From Cricetomys ansorgei (lineage: Eukaryota > Chordata > Mammalia > Rodentia > Nesomyidae): DNA of 64,000 nt. The DNA is taken from positions 5,797,501-5,861,500 of the forward strand of contig JAMJFZ010000242.1 of assembly GCA_026225945.1 (NCBI GenBank), read 5' to 3'. Under the pieces are notes generated by a model. The model searched no databases and was not told where the DNA came from. It was given only the letters and a program-made list of their open reading frames with translations. Positions 35,242 through 47,404 of the stretch are shown in pieces; within the stretch, counting starts at the first letter, position 1, and every line of letters begins with the position of its first letter. The translations under genes and the position numbers were made by a program.

Positions 35242-35251
35242 TTTTCTTTCT
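34989..35251. repeat. 263-bp (TTTC)n-(TTCC)n-(TC)n pyrimidine tract
   Basis: Blocks in order: TTTC (about 34989-35100), TTCC (about 35100-35158), TC (35158-35182), TTTC again to 35251. Strand-asymmetric and long enough for triplex-type structures in principle. A 114-codon frame through it is an artefact. Confidence 0.98.
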
Positions 35252-37299
35252 GTTAGCTGCTTGGATCAGGCTCAGTACAGTTTTAGTTATAGGTACACAT
35301 TTTTACCCTCCTGATTCTTGTATAGTCTTTTAGATGGAAAAATCAAAGAACTGGAGCCTACACTATCCACGTGAGTTAAGTCTAGATCAGCATATACATA
35401 CACTTTTTTGCATATTTTATTGTGTTTTAATATCCCTTTAGTACTGAACTCAGCTATTATTTCCTTGGGGTAATGTGTAAGGTAGAAAGACAATAAATTT
35501 TACGTCTGTTTCATCATTAAGTTAACTCTTCTTTGGGAGGTACTGTTTGGAAGTAGACAATCGCCTGCAAGAAGACAATTGCCTTTATTTAGCAGGTAAA
35601 TGTTTATAGTCCTTTGGAGTATCTGGGGAATTCTTTGAATGTCAATGATTTGAGAAAACTTGGATTTGAATCCAACTGCTTATAGATTTAATGGCATAGC
35701 AGATGGATAATTTAAAAGATTTATAAAATAATTATTTCTAGTTAATTAATGAATTTTTACTGTAGATAATATTCCAAATTCCAAACTGTTGATGATATGT
35801 TCCAGCAATTAAAGCTTGAGTGTTTAATGATGACTGTATGTTGAAGCTGGGGCTAGTGTATATAAATAAGTATCAGTATAAAGCAGAACTCCTGCTCCAC
35901 AGAGTTTAAGATACAGCTCAATCTGAGCCACATATGAGTCACCATGGCCAGGCCACTGTAGAAGACATTACATAAGCTTTTACTAGTCATGGAAGAAGAG
36001 CAAGTTAAAAAAGAAAAACCCACAAAAAATCCTCACAAAACACAATAGAAAAAAACCTGATGCATTATTAAACACCAGAGTTGGGGGGCATCAGGTAGGC
36101 AGGTTATAGCAACGTTGGGAAGTGTTCTGTAGGCTTCAGATGCTGGCTTAAATATTCTTAGCTATTGGGTGGATGGGTAGAAGTCAATGGTCTGCTAAAT
36201 TAATACATTTAAAGGATTTACATGATTATCTAAAGGTACTAGACACAGAGGCCAGTGTACAATAGCTGTTAGAGATACTGAAGACAGCCAGAGATAATTT
36301 TGGCTTTTGATCTGTGGCTCTCCATAATCACCAGATTGTAATTAGAAGTCTGCAGAATCTTTAATGTATAGGTGTGACTTTTTCAGGAACCTTCAGTTGA
36401 CATAAGTAAATCTAAACCTAGTGTTTTATGGTAGCAAGGTTAGAGAGCACTTCACAAAACTTTCATTTATAAAGTTAAACCGAAGTGAGAAAGATTAAGT
36501 AACCTGCTCATTTCAATTATGATGAATTTACTCAGAAAGCAATTTAAACACCTTTTTACTTTTTTAAAGCCTTCAACTTCAAAATCTCTTATGATCTTAA
36601 GCCTTTTAAATACTGCAAAATTGTATAAAAGCAATACTTAATTTAAAACAAATTAAATACTAACTTAAACTTTCAGTTCAGTTAAACTCAACAATAGGCA
36701 CGTAATAAATGCTCATTGAAAGAACACATATCATGCAATCAGTCAGGCAAGAAGCAGAGCTCTGAGTGCCTGGGAGACAACCTGGGACACTTACTTCAAG
36801 AACTAAGTGGTAGTTCTGGTTCTTCCTCATCCTCTCTGGTGTGTAGGCAGTAATAACAGCCAGGGCTGAAAAGGTCACCTTGCCATTCTGTAAGAATCTT
36901 TCTGCTTCCACTCCGTGCCTTCCTCATACATATAGCAATGAATTCTCACCCAACCCACTACTATCATACCACGTACTGGTGAACTATATCTGCATGTCCC
37001 AGGGCCCTTCAGGCTGCTCAGAAGTCCATTTTTATTTATCCCACGGTAATAGACTGTCTATGTTCCCTAGTTTAATAGTTTTCAGTGCATTATTGATGAA
37101 GACCTTATGTCAGAGTAACAGAGGTTTTGTAAAAATGAACATTTTATTTATTTTTTTATCTATATGACATCTCTAAAAAGAAACTTATAATGTATGAGAT
37201 CTTACCTGTAAAATAAAAGAGCAGCTCATTTAAGACTAAAAAAGAACACCATATCATAAAAAATAAAGTACAAAGGTAAGTAACAAACTAGAGGAGGTA
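35252..37299. other. Unassigned, no gene seen
   Basis: AT-rich, about 2 kb. A possible MIR/L2 tail near 36680-36730 ('caataggcacgtaataaatgctcattgaaag') is the only repeat hint. Confidence 0.45.
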
Positions 37300-37450
37300 T
37301 TTTCACCAGTCGTAATAATAAAAAGTTACTAATTAATAAGAGGAGACAATCCAATAGGAAAAATGGGGAATAGAATAAGGAACTACTAAACAAAAGTAGA
37401 CATCATGTGAGTGATTAAATAAAGCAAGTCTCAAATAAGCATGCAAATTA
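37300..37450 (+). mobile_element. Possible old L1 3' fragment
   Basis: 'gacaatccaataggaaaaatgggg', 'agtagacatcatgtgag' and 'aataagcatgcaaattag' loosely follow the end of L1 ORF2. Low confidence. Confidence 0.3.
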
Positions 37451-38747
37451 GTGCAGAGAGATGCTCTCTGTGCCAATGGATAAGGATAATCATTTTCTGA
37501 TTACTGAAAATGCTGTTGGAATGGGGACTTGTGCTGCCAGTAGCTGCACATTACATTAACAGTAAGAACGTACATTTTAAATACACCTCTGAAATACTGA
37601 GTCTATTTCTGGGGTGTAGTTCCTAGATGCCTGCTTTTTACACAGGCTTCTCAGGTGACTGTGTTGTACCCCGAAGTCTGGAGATCATTATTCTATGTGT
37701 AACACAGGTTTCTCATACTCAGTACTTCAATCATGTACGAAGTGTAACCTGATGTATATGTGTATGTTCTAGTTTATGTTCGAATTCAGATATACTAATG
37801 AACAGAGCCATCTATTATAGTGGGAAAGGGGTGGGTGCCACAAAATGGGAAGAGCTGAACCTTTCAGTCATTAATTCATCCTTCAAATCAGGAAACAGAA
37901 ACTCTTGGCTGCTTCATGAATTTTTGATGGCTTCATGGTCTTCTCTTTTCTATATATATTCTTCCTATTTTATCTCCGTTCAATATATTTTGCAGCATAT
38001 GCCAACATTTAGTTCCTATTGTCATATTTGTTCTTATTCAGAGAATGATCTAATACTCCTAAATAATACAGCAAATATATACGAAAACCAAAGAGGCATT
38101 TCTACGGAAAGTCAACACAGGAAAGCATGGTTGGCAATTAATCTGATGTGTACAGGATTAGAGTTATATTCTGGCACCAAACCAATGTGTCTTAAATGAG
38201 GCCATAGAATTGGAACATAGGAGTCTATGAAAGTTCAACATTTAATGCAAAGTTGTTTGCATAGGGGACTTCCAGGGATCTATCCATAACTCTTTTATCT
38301 TTTCAGGTGTTTGGGAAATATTAGAATATAGTCTGGTGTCCTAAACAAACATTTGTAACATCCGGATAAACACAACAAACATTTGAAATAATACAAGAAG
38401 GAAGAAGAGATACTTCTGTCAAAATAGAGCATGGGACTCAGTCTCAAGCCTGTGGCCGGATGGTAAGGTACCAAGTGAAGTCAAACACATGATCCCTTTA
38501 TTTCTTTTGTGTGAAACATCATTTTGAGTGAGAAATCCTTAGGAATCTAAATCGTTACCGCTTGTCAGTGGCATGATGCTTCTGTTTTGTTTTAAAGACT
38601 ATTTTCTAAATTCTCCAACTTCAGGACTGTAGTTACAACACTGCAGAGCATGTATCCCTTTGTGTTTATTTCAAATTGTTTATTTTTTTTCTGAAGATTT
38701 ATAGTCTTTAGCTAGTTAGGGGATTTTTCAGCTATTGTCTTTTCAAA
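37451..38747. other. Unassigned, with a 133-codon open frame
   Basis: An ATG-started frame runs 37798-38199 on +. It has no recognised domain, an ordinary AT-rich composition and no repeat. I treat it as chance. Confidence 0.45.
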
Positions 38748-39250
38748 TACAGTTATGTATCACTTAACCATGGGAATATACACTGAGAAAAGCATTGCTA
38801 AGGAATTCTGTCCTTGAGTATATTTCAATGGCAGGTATTTTACAGTCTTACAGGGTTTAATCCAAAGACTTGGTCTACTGAAGCAATCAGGAAAAGTAAA
38901 ATGCATGAGGCTGCTGTTGGTGTAACACAACAGACTGACTTGCAGTAGACTTTAAAAAAAAAAAGCACTGGTACAGTCTAAAGTAATAACTAAAAGCCTA
39001 GCATTACAAATACATAAACTAATGGTATCATCATTTATTGTTGTGGTGTATGTGCAGTATGTAATTATGTGCACTGTGAAGACTGGCAGAAATTCGTTCC
39101 AGCACTGCTGACATTTCGTCACTGCATGTAGATATTTCAATGGCTACAGTGTCATTAGGTGAGAGGAATCTGTCAGGCTACTAATAATCTTATATGAGAC
39201 CATTGTGTGTCTGGTCTGCTGTTTGCTGAAACATCCTTATACACAACCGT
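38748..39250. mobile_element. Remnant of an old mammalian DNA transposon
   Basis: The left end 'acagttatgtatcacttaaccatggg' with 'actgagaaaagcattgctaagga', and the right end 'cttatatgagaccattgtgtgtctggtctgctgtttgctgaaac', recall a known mammalian non-autonomous element with inverted ends. The name is not certain. The middle is decayed and carries an A-run at 38952-38963. Confidence 0.45.
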
Positions 39251-39697
39251 CTTTGGTCTAGAGGTTCCTAGCCACTTTGCAGATTTTCTTTCCTCAATCA
39301 TTTATAATCTTTTGATAATAATGATCTGCACTTAGCTCTGTATATTCTGACCTGGATATTTAGTTGTAATTAGTATGATTGGGGAGGAATGTTCTCCCAG
39401 AATTTGTTTAGACACTGTGACTCTCTTCTGGTGTCAAAGTTATGTTAATCTTTTTAAAGGAACATGTGGGATATGAGGCTTTAATTTAACTGTCTTCATA
39501 CTCATGATTCATTTTTAAATTATTTGCCCAAAGTAAAGCCAAACATTCAAATTTCAAACATTTCCTAGACTAGGAAATATATAAATGTAAACTAAATTTG
39601 TTAATTTAGTCTTATAATTTTTTTTAATCTCTCTTTACTTAAGTAATCTTGGACTGGTAATACAATACTTTGGACACACAAAGATACAAAAATTAGC
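39251..39697. other. Unassigned, no gene seen
   Basis: AT-rich with no clear repeat or gene. Confidence 0.5.
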
Positions 39698-39778
39698 CTC
39701 CTTCCTTCCTTCCTTCCTTCCTTCCTTCCTTCCTTCCTTCCTTCCTTCCTTTCTTTCTTCTTTCTTTCTTTCTTTCTT
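39698..39778. repeat. (CCTT)n / (CTTT)n microsatellite
   Basis: 81-bp pyrimidine tract that directly abuts the 5' edge of the L1 fragment. Confidence 0.95.
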
Positions 39779-40042
39779 GAATTGGGATTCACCGTTACCT
39801 AGTAGCATTTTTGGTACAGGAAAGTACTCTGCACATCACCAAAAGAGAATTGTAAATACCAACCCAGCTACAAGCACTATGGGGAGCAATGGTGGCACAA
39901 ATCTTGTGGGAGTAACCAACCAATACCTGGTTTGATGTAAGGCCCAATTCATGAAATGGAACCCATACCCAATACTGCAAGGGTGACCAAGAACCTGAGA
40001 CTAGATAGTCCAGGGACCTAGGGTATAACCAAATAATACTGG

Positions 40043-40067
40043 TGAAAGAGAAGGAGGAGGAGGAAGA

Positions 40068-40103
<36 letters not shown>

Positions 40104-40123
40104 GGAGGAGGAGGAGGAGAAGA
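40043..40123 (+). repeat. GGA-rich polypurine tract of the L1 3' UTR
   Basis: Purine-only (GGA/GAA) run. Such tracts are a known feature of mammalian L1 3' UTRs and can form G-quadruplexes, but most G-runs here are only two bases long. Confidence 0.9.
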
Positions 40124-40633
40124 CACATGACAAAATTGGCACAGTGATACTCTACTATACTCACAGATCTGTGCCTTGTTCAGCCATTATCAGAAAAGCT
40201 TCCTTCTATAGCAGATGAGAATATAGAGACCCTCAGGCAGACATTACACAGAGATGAAGAGACCTTGGAACACTTAGTTCTAAATGGAATATCTCTATCA
40301 AATTCCTCCTCTTAGGGCTCAGAGAATCCTGAAGAAGAGGAGGCAGAAAGAGTTTAAGAGCCATAGGGAATGGAAGACACCAAGAAAACAAGCCCCTCTA
40401 AATCAACACCATAAAGTTCATATAAACTTACATAAACAGAGGCAGCAAGCACAGGGCCTGCATGGGTCTGCAACGGGTCTTCTGTGAATATACTATGGTT
40501 TCCAGTTTAATGTTTTTTATGGGGTTCCTGTGTATGAATGAGTAGGTCTCTGATTCTTGTGCCTTCTTTTGGGCTCTTTCCCTTCTGTTTGTTTGTCCAG
40601 TTCTGATGTGTTAGCTTTTGTTTTATCTTATTA

Positions 40634-40686
40634 CATTTTATTTTATTTTATTTTATTTTATTTTATTTTATTTTACTTTATTATTA
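40634..40686. repeat. (TTTTA)n microsatellite inside L1
   Basis: Ten or so TTTTA units inside the L1 3' UTR. Confidence 0.93.
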
Positions 40687-40852
40687 TCCCTTAGAAGTCT
40701 GTTTTCAAATGAGAGACTGAAAGGGATCCAGATGGGAAGAGAGGTGGGTGGTTGGGGAACTGGGAGGAGTAGAGGGAAGAGAAACTGTAATCAGGATATA
40801 TTATGTGAGGGAAAAAATTTTCAATGAAAAAAAATGTAAAAAAAACAACCAG

Positions 40853-42831
40853 AATTAGATATCTACAAAGAAAACACACGTCAAAGTCCTCATCCTCTGC
40901 TATGCTAAGGTGACACTGGGCCAATCCAAGTTCTACACTCCATGTTCCATCTTAAAATTTGAACTATGCTTCAGGGCCTTTGCAGTTTACCCATGCTGGC
41001 TGCTAAGAACCCTATACGGAACTTTTGTTTTTATATCCCCCCTCCCCCAAAATTAGAGTTTGGGTCAAGGAATTGTGTGTAGGATGTTGACTTTGGGAAA
41101 TAGTTTCAAACAACACGAGTATAGTATGTAAGGTCAGGAGGAAAGCCCTCCTTGAATGGCTCTCTCCAGCTCAGCTCTGTCCTAAGGGTTTGCTTTTCTA
41201 GGGAACATATTCTACCTTGCCTAGGGTAGGACAGGGTCAACCCCCCAACAACTCATGTCCCACTGGTTACATCATGAGCGTTCACCTGCTTCATGCTTCA
41301 GATTTGTGTGCACTTTGGTATCAAGAGGCATCGGTGATCCAGCCGAGCTCCCATAGGGAATGAATTGTCTCTTCACACCTGTCTTTGCTTCCTGAAGCAA
41401 TGAATAAAAAAATTGACCCAAAAAGATGTGAGATGAGGACAAGCCAGCGTCATTGTGCATTTCCGGCAGTTCCAATGTCGTGTCTCTGTGTCCTTCTTCT
41501 TCTAAATCCAGGGAGCAATCCCCAGGTCAATGCGGAATAATTATTTACTTATGCTAGCCAGAGTGAGTTTACATAGATTGCAACTGAAAAGCCTTCACTG
41601 ACATGTACTTTAATTTGCTGTCTTTCACTAGACGATAGCCCCCTCGGCAGTAAAGCCTATTATCCCTGCTGTAAGATCTTGGCACATCTATCAAAGTACT
41701 TAAGTCATGTTTCCAAGGCCATTTGGATATTGTCAAAATAAAATCTTCTGACCCAAGATACTGAAAATTTCCATTTAGCTTCTGATCCTTTATGGTCACA
41801 CGGAACTTATTTATATAGTATTTAATGACATGCAGTGCTTCAGGTTTGAATAGATACAAACAGGCAGTAGATTAAAAAGACAAGTTAAAGAGATGCAGGT
41901 GGATGCTATCCCATAAACACTGTCTGGTTTCCTGAAATTACAAATGTGACACTCCCAGGTGATCTCCAGTCCTGCTGTGTTATAATGTGACAGAAGTGCC
42001 TTGCCTTGATTTCTCCAGCGATGCTTGCTGTTGCTTCCTTGTCATCTTTAATCACAAGGCAACTGGACAGATTCCACTGAAATGATTTATTCTCTATGAA
42101 TGCCACAGTCCAAGCATGCTGTCATAGTAACAGGTTAGAGCTTTTCTGCTAGGAGATCGGTATGTACCATCGGACTGTGTGGAGAGCAATCCCCTACTGT
42201 GTCAGGGATGCAGTATGTGAACGTCTGCCTGGGAATTCCAGAGAGAACTTTGTAAGTTCCCACATCAAGATTTTAAAATGCTCGTTATGTTAAAGCGCAG
42301 CAATTTAAATACATGCGCCTAGCGTAAGTGTAGATGAAATCCCATAAGGCATTCTCACCAGCGTAGCCAGTACCCAGGTCAAGACACAAGACCTCATCAG
42401 CATGACAGCACCCTTTGTTGAGACATCAGTCTATGTCTGGATAACTGCTGTCTTGAGTTTAACCATTGTAGGTTAGCTTTTCCTGATTCAGAACATTTTG
42501 TTTGTATTTTGTTAATGAAAAAAAAACTGCTATTTTTTTGTCTTTTGGCAGTTTGAGGGATAGAACTAAAAGTATTCTCATATGCCAGACAGGTGTGCTA
42601 CCACTGAGATATATCCCTAGTTGTGGTAAAATTAATATTAATGATTAAGTTTTATGAGTTCTAGCAAAATATAAAACAATTTCCACCACTTTGGGTTTTA
42701 TTTTGCTTTTTTATAGTTTCTGAATCCAGTGACTTTTCTGATATCCTGCACTAGAAATTATTTTTTTCTTGTTCTTGAAATGTACAGAAATGGATTCAAG
42801 AAGCATATGCTCTTAAGTATGGCTTCTCTTT
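40853..42831. other. Unassigned, no gene seen
   Basis: About 2 kb without a clear repeat. Minus-strand frames at 41569-41859 and 41906-42106 look protein-like but lie in different frames, have a stop just upstream of the former, and match nothing I recognise. Confidence 0.45.
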
Positions 42832-43315
42832 GGTCATCGTACTATTTTTTAAACTTTATATTTATCTGCTTTTACTATTGATGAGTAGTATTCCCTAATA
42901 TAAATGTCCAGCAGTTTGTAGATCCAACTATCTGTTGGTGACAGGAGTGAAGTTTTCAGCTTTGGCCATTGAATGAACATGCCTCTGTGCTGGTTCTGGA
43001 AGACGTCTTCTGGTAAGAAAAAAAAAATAGATTTTTATTTTAAGATCTGGAATTTCTGGCTCATCAGTGTATAGCTAACTGATTCAGAGATTTGCAAACC
43101 ATTTTCTGAAATGGTTATTCATTTTAGACTCCCACCAATGAAGCGTAACAATTCTCATTATCTACAGTTACTGCTAGTATTTGGTGCTGTTAGCCTTTTA
43201 AGTTTTGCTCTTCTTCTCCATGTTCTATGGTATCTCATTGTGGTTTTCAGTTACTGTTCTTAGTCATGTATCATTACTAATGACGTTGAGTGAATCAAAT
43301 ACTTCAATATTTGTG
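42832..43315 (-). mobile_element. L1 LINE 3' region, reverse
   Basis: 'gatgagtagtattccctaatataaatg', 'tagactcccaccaatgaagcg' and 'ttctccatgttctatggtatctcattgtggttttcag' are reverse L1 ORF2-end sequence. Old and decayed. Confidence 0.75.
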
Positions 43316-43386
43316 CTTTAGAGTTCTGGGTAAGATGATGTTCTAGAGACTGTTTTAGTATGAGGTGGTGAAGGAGAATATCAGAC

Positions 43387-43389
<3 letters not shown>

Positions 43390-43436
<47 letters not shown>
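43390..43436. repeat. (CA)23 microsatellite
   Basis: Pure CA run. Confidence 0.97.
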
Positions 43437-43439
<3 letters not shown>

Positions 43440-44151
43440 CCATACACACATGACTTTATCTCAAAGAGGTGGAAGAAGAGCTTTAGGAAGCCATGAAATG
43501 AAGGGATACCAAAAACACAGCGGGGAAGAAAGACAGAAATGAGCAGAAACAAGTGAACCCAGCCTTGGCAAGGCAGTTAGTTCCCTGACACGTCTTGTGG
43601 GTTTTAGTGAGACAGGGCTTTTCCTGATGAGCAGATCAGTCAAGGAAAGAAATCCCAGTTTGTTGTATGAGATGACTTAGAACTTTGGTTGATACTATCT
43701 TGGGAGAAAGTCACTTGTTAATCTCGAACTGCCTTGCCAACCCAAGATCAGGGCAGAGTCACAGGTCTGGAGTCACAGTCTATCCTACCACAGTGCTTGG
43801 GAGAGGGTGGCCCAGAGAGAGGAAGGGTTGGACTCTGATAAGTTGAGAGATGCAGGTGCCAAAGAGGTGTGTAGGAAGACATATCCCCACTTCTAGTGTG
43901 ATTAATTTTTTAAAAAATTTTCTTATTTTTCACCATATATTAATATATTTAATGCATTTTTCACTTTCGGGCAGTATTTTTCTTTTCTTTAGTCTACTTT
44001 CTTTTTGCCCCCGTGTTTTTTCCTGCCCCCTTTACTTAGTGTTATTTGACTTTATCTTATTTTAATGCTTCTATGTTTGTAAATTTGAATCTCTCTTACA
44101 TTTGGCTATTTTTACTTTTGAACTTTTCCATTATCGAGCGATCTTTTAAAA
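43437..44151. other. Unassigned, T-rich right half
   Basis: No clear gene or repeat. The 43890-44100 part is T-rich. Confidence 0.5.
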
Positions 44152-44333
44152 TTTTTTACTCTATGTATGCGAATGCTTGCCTGGTGCCTGCAGAGACCAT
44201 AAGAGAGACTTGGACTCCCTGAAACTAGAGTTATAGACAGCTGTGAGCTATGTGGGTGCTGGGAACTGAACCTGGGTCCTCTGGAAGAGCAGCCAGAGAT
44301 GTTAACCTCTGGCCATCTCTTCCACCTCCAGAA
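44152..44333 (-). mobile_element. B3/B2-type SINE
   Basis: 'gcgaatgcttgcctggtgcctgcagagacc', 'gaactagagttatagacagctgtgagc' and 'gggaactgaacctgggtcctctggaagagcagccagagatgttaacc' match in reverse. Confidence 0.88.
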
Positions 44334-44489
44334 AATCTATTTTCTATTTAATCTCCTTTTTAGTTTTCTAATCTTTTGCTCTTTGTTCTCTCACCTTCCA
44401 CAACCTTCCATTTTTCTTCTTTCTTCTTATGCTTATTTAGTCTTGCTTCTCCTCCTGTTTCCTTTTCATATTTTGCTTCCATCTCTTTT

Positions 44490-44642
44490 ATTTATTTATT
44501 TATTTTGAGACAAATTTTCTTTGTGGTAACTCTGGTTGTCCTGGAACTCACTCTGTAGACCAGGCTGGCCTCGAACTCCTAGATCTGCCTACCTCTGCTT
44601 CCCAAGTACTGGGACTAAAGATCTGGGCCACCACTGACAGGC
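44490..44642 (-). mobile_element. B1 SINE
   Basis: (TTTA)n tail on the left, then 'ttgagacaaattttctttgtggtaac', 'gtcctggaactcactctgtagaccaggctggcctcgaactcc' and 'gcttcccaagtactgggactaaagatc'. Reverse orientation. Confidence 0.92.
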
Positions 44643-44836
44643 TTTATTATTCTTTTTTAAAATGACTTATTTATTTGTGTATATGAGTGCTCTATCTGCA
44701 TGTACACCTGTATCCAGAACAGGCACATCAGACCCCATTGTAGATGATTGTGAGCCACCATGTGGTTGCTGGGAATTGAACTCGGGACCTCTGGAAGAAG
44801 TGCTCTTAGCCACTGAACCATCCCTTCATCCCCCTC
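44643..44836 (-). mobile_element. B2 SINE
   Basis: It directly abuts the B1. 'tgagtgctctatctgcatgtacacc', 'cagaccccattgtagatgattgtgagccaccatgtggttgctgggaattgaactcgggacctctgg' in reverse. Confidence 0.93.
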
Positions 44837-45089
44837 TTTTATTTATTTGTAACACTTACCCTAAATAAATTTTGAGCTCCCAGCACATTGGACGGTAGTA
44901 CATAGTGTCCATTGTATGTAAGTGCCTATCTGCATCTTAACACCATTTGGTGTTGTTTCTTTCTGCTCACTGAGTAGTGCTGGGTATGAACTTTCAAATA
45001 TGGGCTATTCCATGAGGAAATCTCCCCTCCCCCTGCTACATACACACACACCCTACACTCTCTCAAAGATGTTTTAAATTATGATGCAG
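44837..45089. other. Unassigned spacer
   Basis: No repeat recognised between the SINE cluster and the L1 region. Confidence 0.5.
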
Positions 45090-45428
45090 ATATTCAAGAA
45101 ACATTAACAACAACAACAAAATTCCAAAGAATCTTCCAAAAAAAAAAAAAGAAAAGAAAAAATGATCAAAAAGCATGAATCTTCCAAAAGATCCTTCCTC
45201 AACTACAAAACACAAAGATACTAAAATGGGTAAAAATCAGATGAAGATTTCCAAGAGGCACACAAGCATAGCATTCAATCCAGAACCTTGAGAGAAGAGT
45301 TAGCTGCATATAGGAAAAGTGAACACAAAGGGTGAAAAAATAAGCAACATGGTTGAAAAAACTGGCAGTGTGGAAGAAACATCAACAAGAAAACTGGTGT
45401 TTCAAAAAACAAAGAGCACTATTAGAAA
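45090..45428 (+). mobile_element. Possible L1 ORF1-region remnant
   Basis: A-rich + strand and L1-like wording, lying just upstream of clear L1 DNA and the SINE at 45430. If it belongs to the L1 at 45640, the SINE split it. This is an inference. Confidence 0.35.
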
Positions 45429-45429
45429 C

Positions 45430-45637
45430 AGAAAATCACTGAAGGGCTTGGGAGATGCGCTTGCAGATGAAGACACTTGCCACCAAATCAGATAAGTGTG
45501 TTCAGCCCCTGGCACTCACATGGTGGAAGGAAAGACTCTTGTAAGCCAGCAGTCTGCTGACCTCCACAGGCACACAAGGGCATACTCGCTGCCTCAACAT
45601 CCCCATGCCTTTACCTGGAAAATATAATGAAAAAGTC
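45430..45637 (+). mobile_element. B3/B2-type SINE
   Basis: 'gggagatgcgcttgcagatgaagacacttgccaccaa' head, 'cccctggcactcacatggtggaagga' and 'ctgctgacctccacaggcacac' body. It probably lies inside an L1. Confidence 0.75.
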
Positions 45638-45639
45638 AA

Positions 45640-47395
45640 AAAGTGAAATCAAGTAAACATGGCTGGAGACCTCACCATGCAGAGGAATGAGCATCAAGAA
45701 TGGAGCACAAGGCTGATGAAATACCGCTTTCAGACACCAATGGGGAACGTGTGCAAGACCACGGTGTGCAAGAACTCTGGATATGATCAAGACACCAAAC
45801 CTAAAAATTCACAATGTAGAAGAAGAAGGTTCTCAGATAACCACCACAGGCTTGGTTCCCTCCAAATCTAGAGAAAGAGACATTCAAACACAGGAGGCAT
45901 TTAGAACCCCAGACAGACAAGAGTAGAGAAGAACCTCTCCATAGCATATCATAGTCAAGATGTAAAAAACTAAAAGCAAAGAAACAATATTAAAATATTC
46001 AAGGAAATAATTGAAATAACCTCTTGTATTTTTATCAGATAATGGTGGAATAAAATTAGAAATCAATAGCAAGAGAAATTATAGAAACTACAAAGGATAC
46101 AGATACTAAATAATATACTCTTGAATTGAATAAATTAGCGTGGAAATTAGAAAGTTCTTATAGTCAGATGAAAATGAAAATACAACTTACCAAAACTTTT
46201 GGAATATAGCTAAGGAGATTCGAAGAGGAAAGTTCATAGCTATAAGTGTCTACAATAGAAACCAGAAAGATGTCAATAACCTAATGCACCTCAAGAACAG
46301 AATAGTACAAATTTCAAAGTGGTATATGGCAAGAAATAATAATAATAAGAGAAGAGACATGAAACAGAGACTAGAAGAATAATACATTCAGGTTTTTAAA
46401 ACAAAGAGTTGGTTCTTTACAACAAAATAAAGAAGATTGACAAACTCCTAGACATACTAATCAAAGAAAAGAGAATAGACCAAATTAATAAAATTAGAGA
46501 TGAAAAAGGGGAGGGAGAAGTTGCTACAGATGACATTGAACTACAGAGAATTGTGGGGGAGCACTTTGAAATAACTTGCCTTCTCTAACACTGAAAAATC
46601 TAGAAGAAATGTATATTATAAGTTATAAATGGAATTTTTGTAGACACACGTAACTAACCAAAATGAAATCAAGGAGATATAAATAACTTAAAACACACCC
46701 ACAACAACTAGCAAGATGGAAACAATTAAAATGAGTCTTCCCCAGAAGAGAAGTTCAGGACTAGGTGAGTTTACTGCCAAATTCCACCAAACCTTTAAAT
46801 ATGAGCTAACACGGACACCTTTCGAATTGCTCCATAAAATAAAAAGGGAGGCACAGTGTTGAAATCTTGTTCTGAAACCAGCATTGCCCCATGTGAAATC
46901 TGATTAGGACACAACAAAAAAAGAACACTATAGAGCAATTTCCTCAGTGAACATAAACACAAAAATTCTTAAAAAACAAAACAAGACTGCAAACCGAATT
47001 AAAGAACACATCAAGATCTTATACCATGGCCAAGTGGATTTCATTCCAGAGATGGACAGTTGGCTCAAATTATGCAAACCAGTAATGTAATTCCACACAC
47101 AAATAGATTTAGAACAGAAACCACATGATCATCAGTTGATAGAGAGAAGGACTTTGACTAAGAGAAACATTCCTTTGTGAAAATAGCCTTGAAGTTAAGT
47201 AATAGGAAGAGCATACCTCAGGAAATGCTGTGTGTGACAAACCTATAGCCGACAGCTTTGTTCATTATAGGAAAACACTGGATACAACCCTATACAAACA
47301 GTCATCAAAACATGTCAGACAAGCTCATGTTCACACAGACAGAAACAAAAGCAGTGAAAGTAAGGAGATGATGGGTGCAATAAGATGCTTGAATA
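45640..47395 (+). pseudogene. Decayed L1 LINE: ORF1 end and ORF2 EN/RT part
   Basis: 45880-46000 follows L1 ORF1-region DNA ('acacaggaggcatttagaacccc', 'tagtcaagatgtaaaaaac'). From about 46030 the L1 ORF2 order is clear: 'gataatggtggaataaaattagaaatcaat', 'gaggaaagttcatagctataagtgtctac', 'agagttggttctttacaac', 'gagatgaaaaagggg', 'ttctaccaaacctttaaat'-like 'attccaccaaacctttaaa', 'gcaaaccgaattaaagaacacatc', 'tggccaagtggatttcattccagagatgg' and 'aaaccacatgatcatc'. The latter parts correspond to the reverse transcriptase domain. Many frameshifts and stops make it inactive. Internal deletions are likely. An old L1M-type copy. Confidence 0.8.
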
Positions 47396-47404
47396 GTTTT
47401 GTTT

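Larger units (their letters stand above)
39779..40852 (+). mobile_element. Rodent L1 LINE 3' UTR (Lx/L1_Rod type)
   Basis: 'tactctactatactcacagatctgtgccttgttcagccattatcagaaaagcttcc', 'atgagaatatagagaccctcaggcagacattacacagagatgaagagacc', 'ggtgggtggttggggaactgggaggagtag' and 'aaactgtaatcaggatat' follow the rodent L1 3' UTR in order, ending in an A-rich tail. It includes the purine tract typical of rodent L1 (40043-40123) and a (TTTTA)n insert (40634-40686). 5'-truncated, with no coding part. Confidence 0.88.

Noticed and set aside
34912..35256. 114-codon Ser/Phe/Leu-rich frame
   Set aside because: Pure product of the TTTC/TTCC microsatellite.
37798..38199. 133-codon ATG-started frame on +
   Set aside because: The longest frame free of visible repeats, but no recognised domain, no promoter or polyadenylation context, and AT-rich composition. 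A frame of this length is not surprising by chance in 64 kb.
39795..40142. 115-codon frame with a poly-Ser run on minus
   Set aside because: Translation of the L1 3' UTR purine tract on the opposite strand.
41569..42106. Two protein-like minus-strand frames, possible processed pseudogene
   Set aside because: They are in different frames, the first has a stop just upstream of a non-ATG start, and no known protein is recognised. A protein search would settle it.
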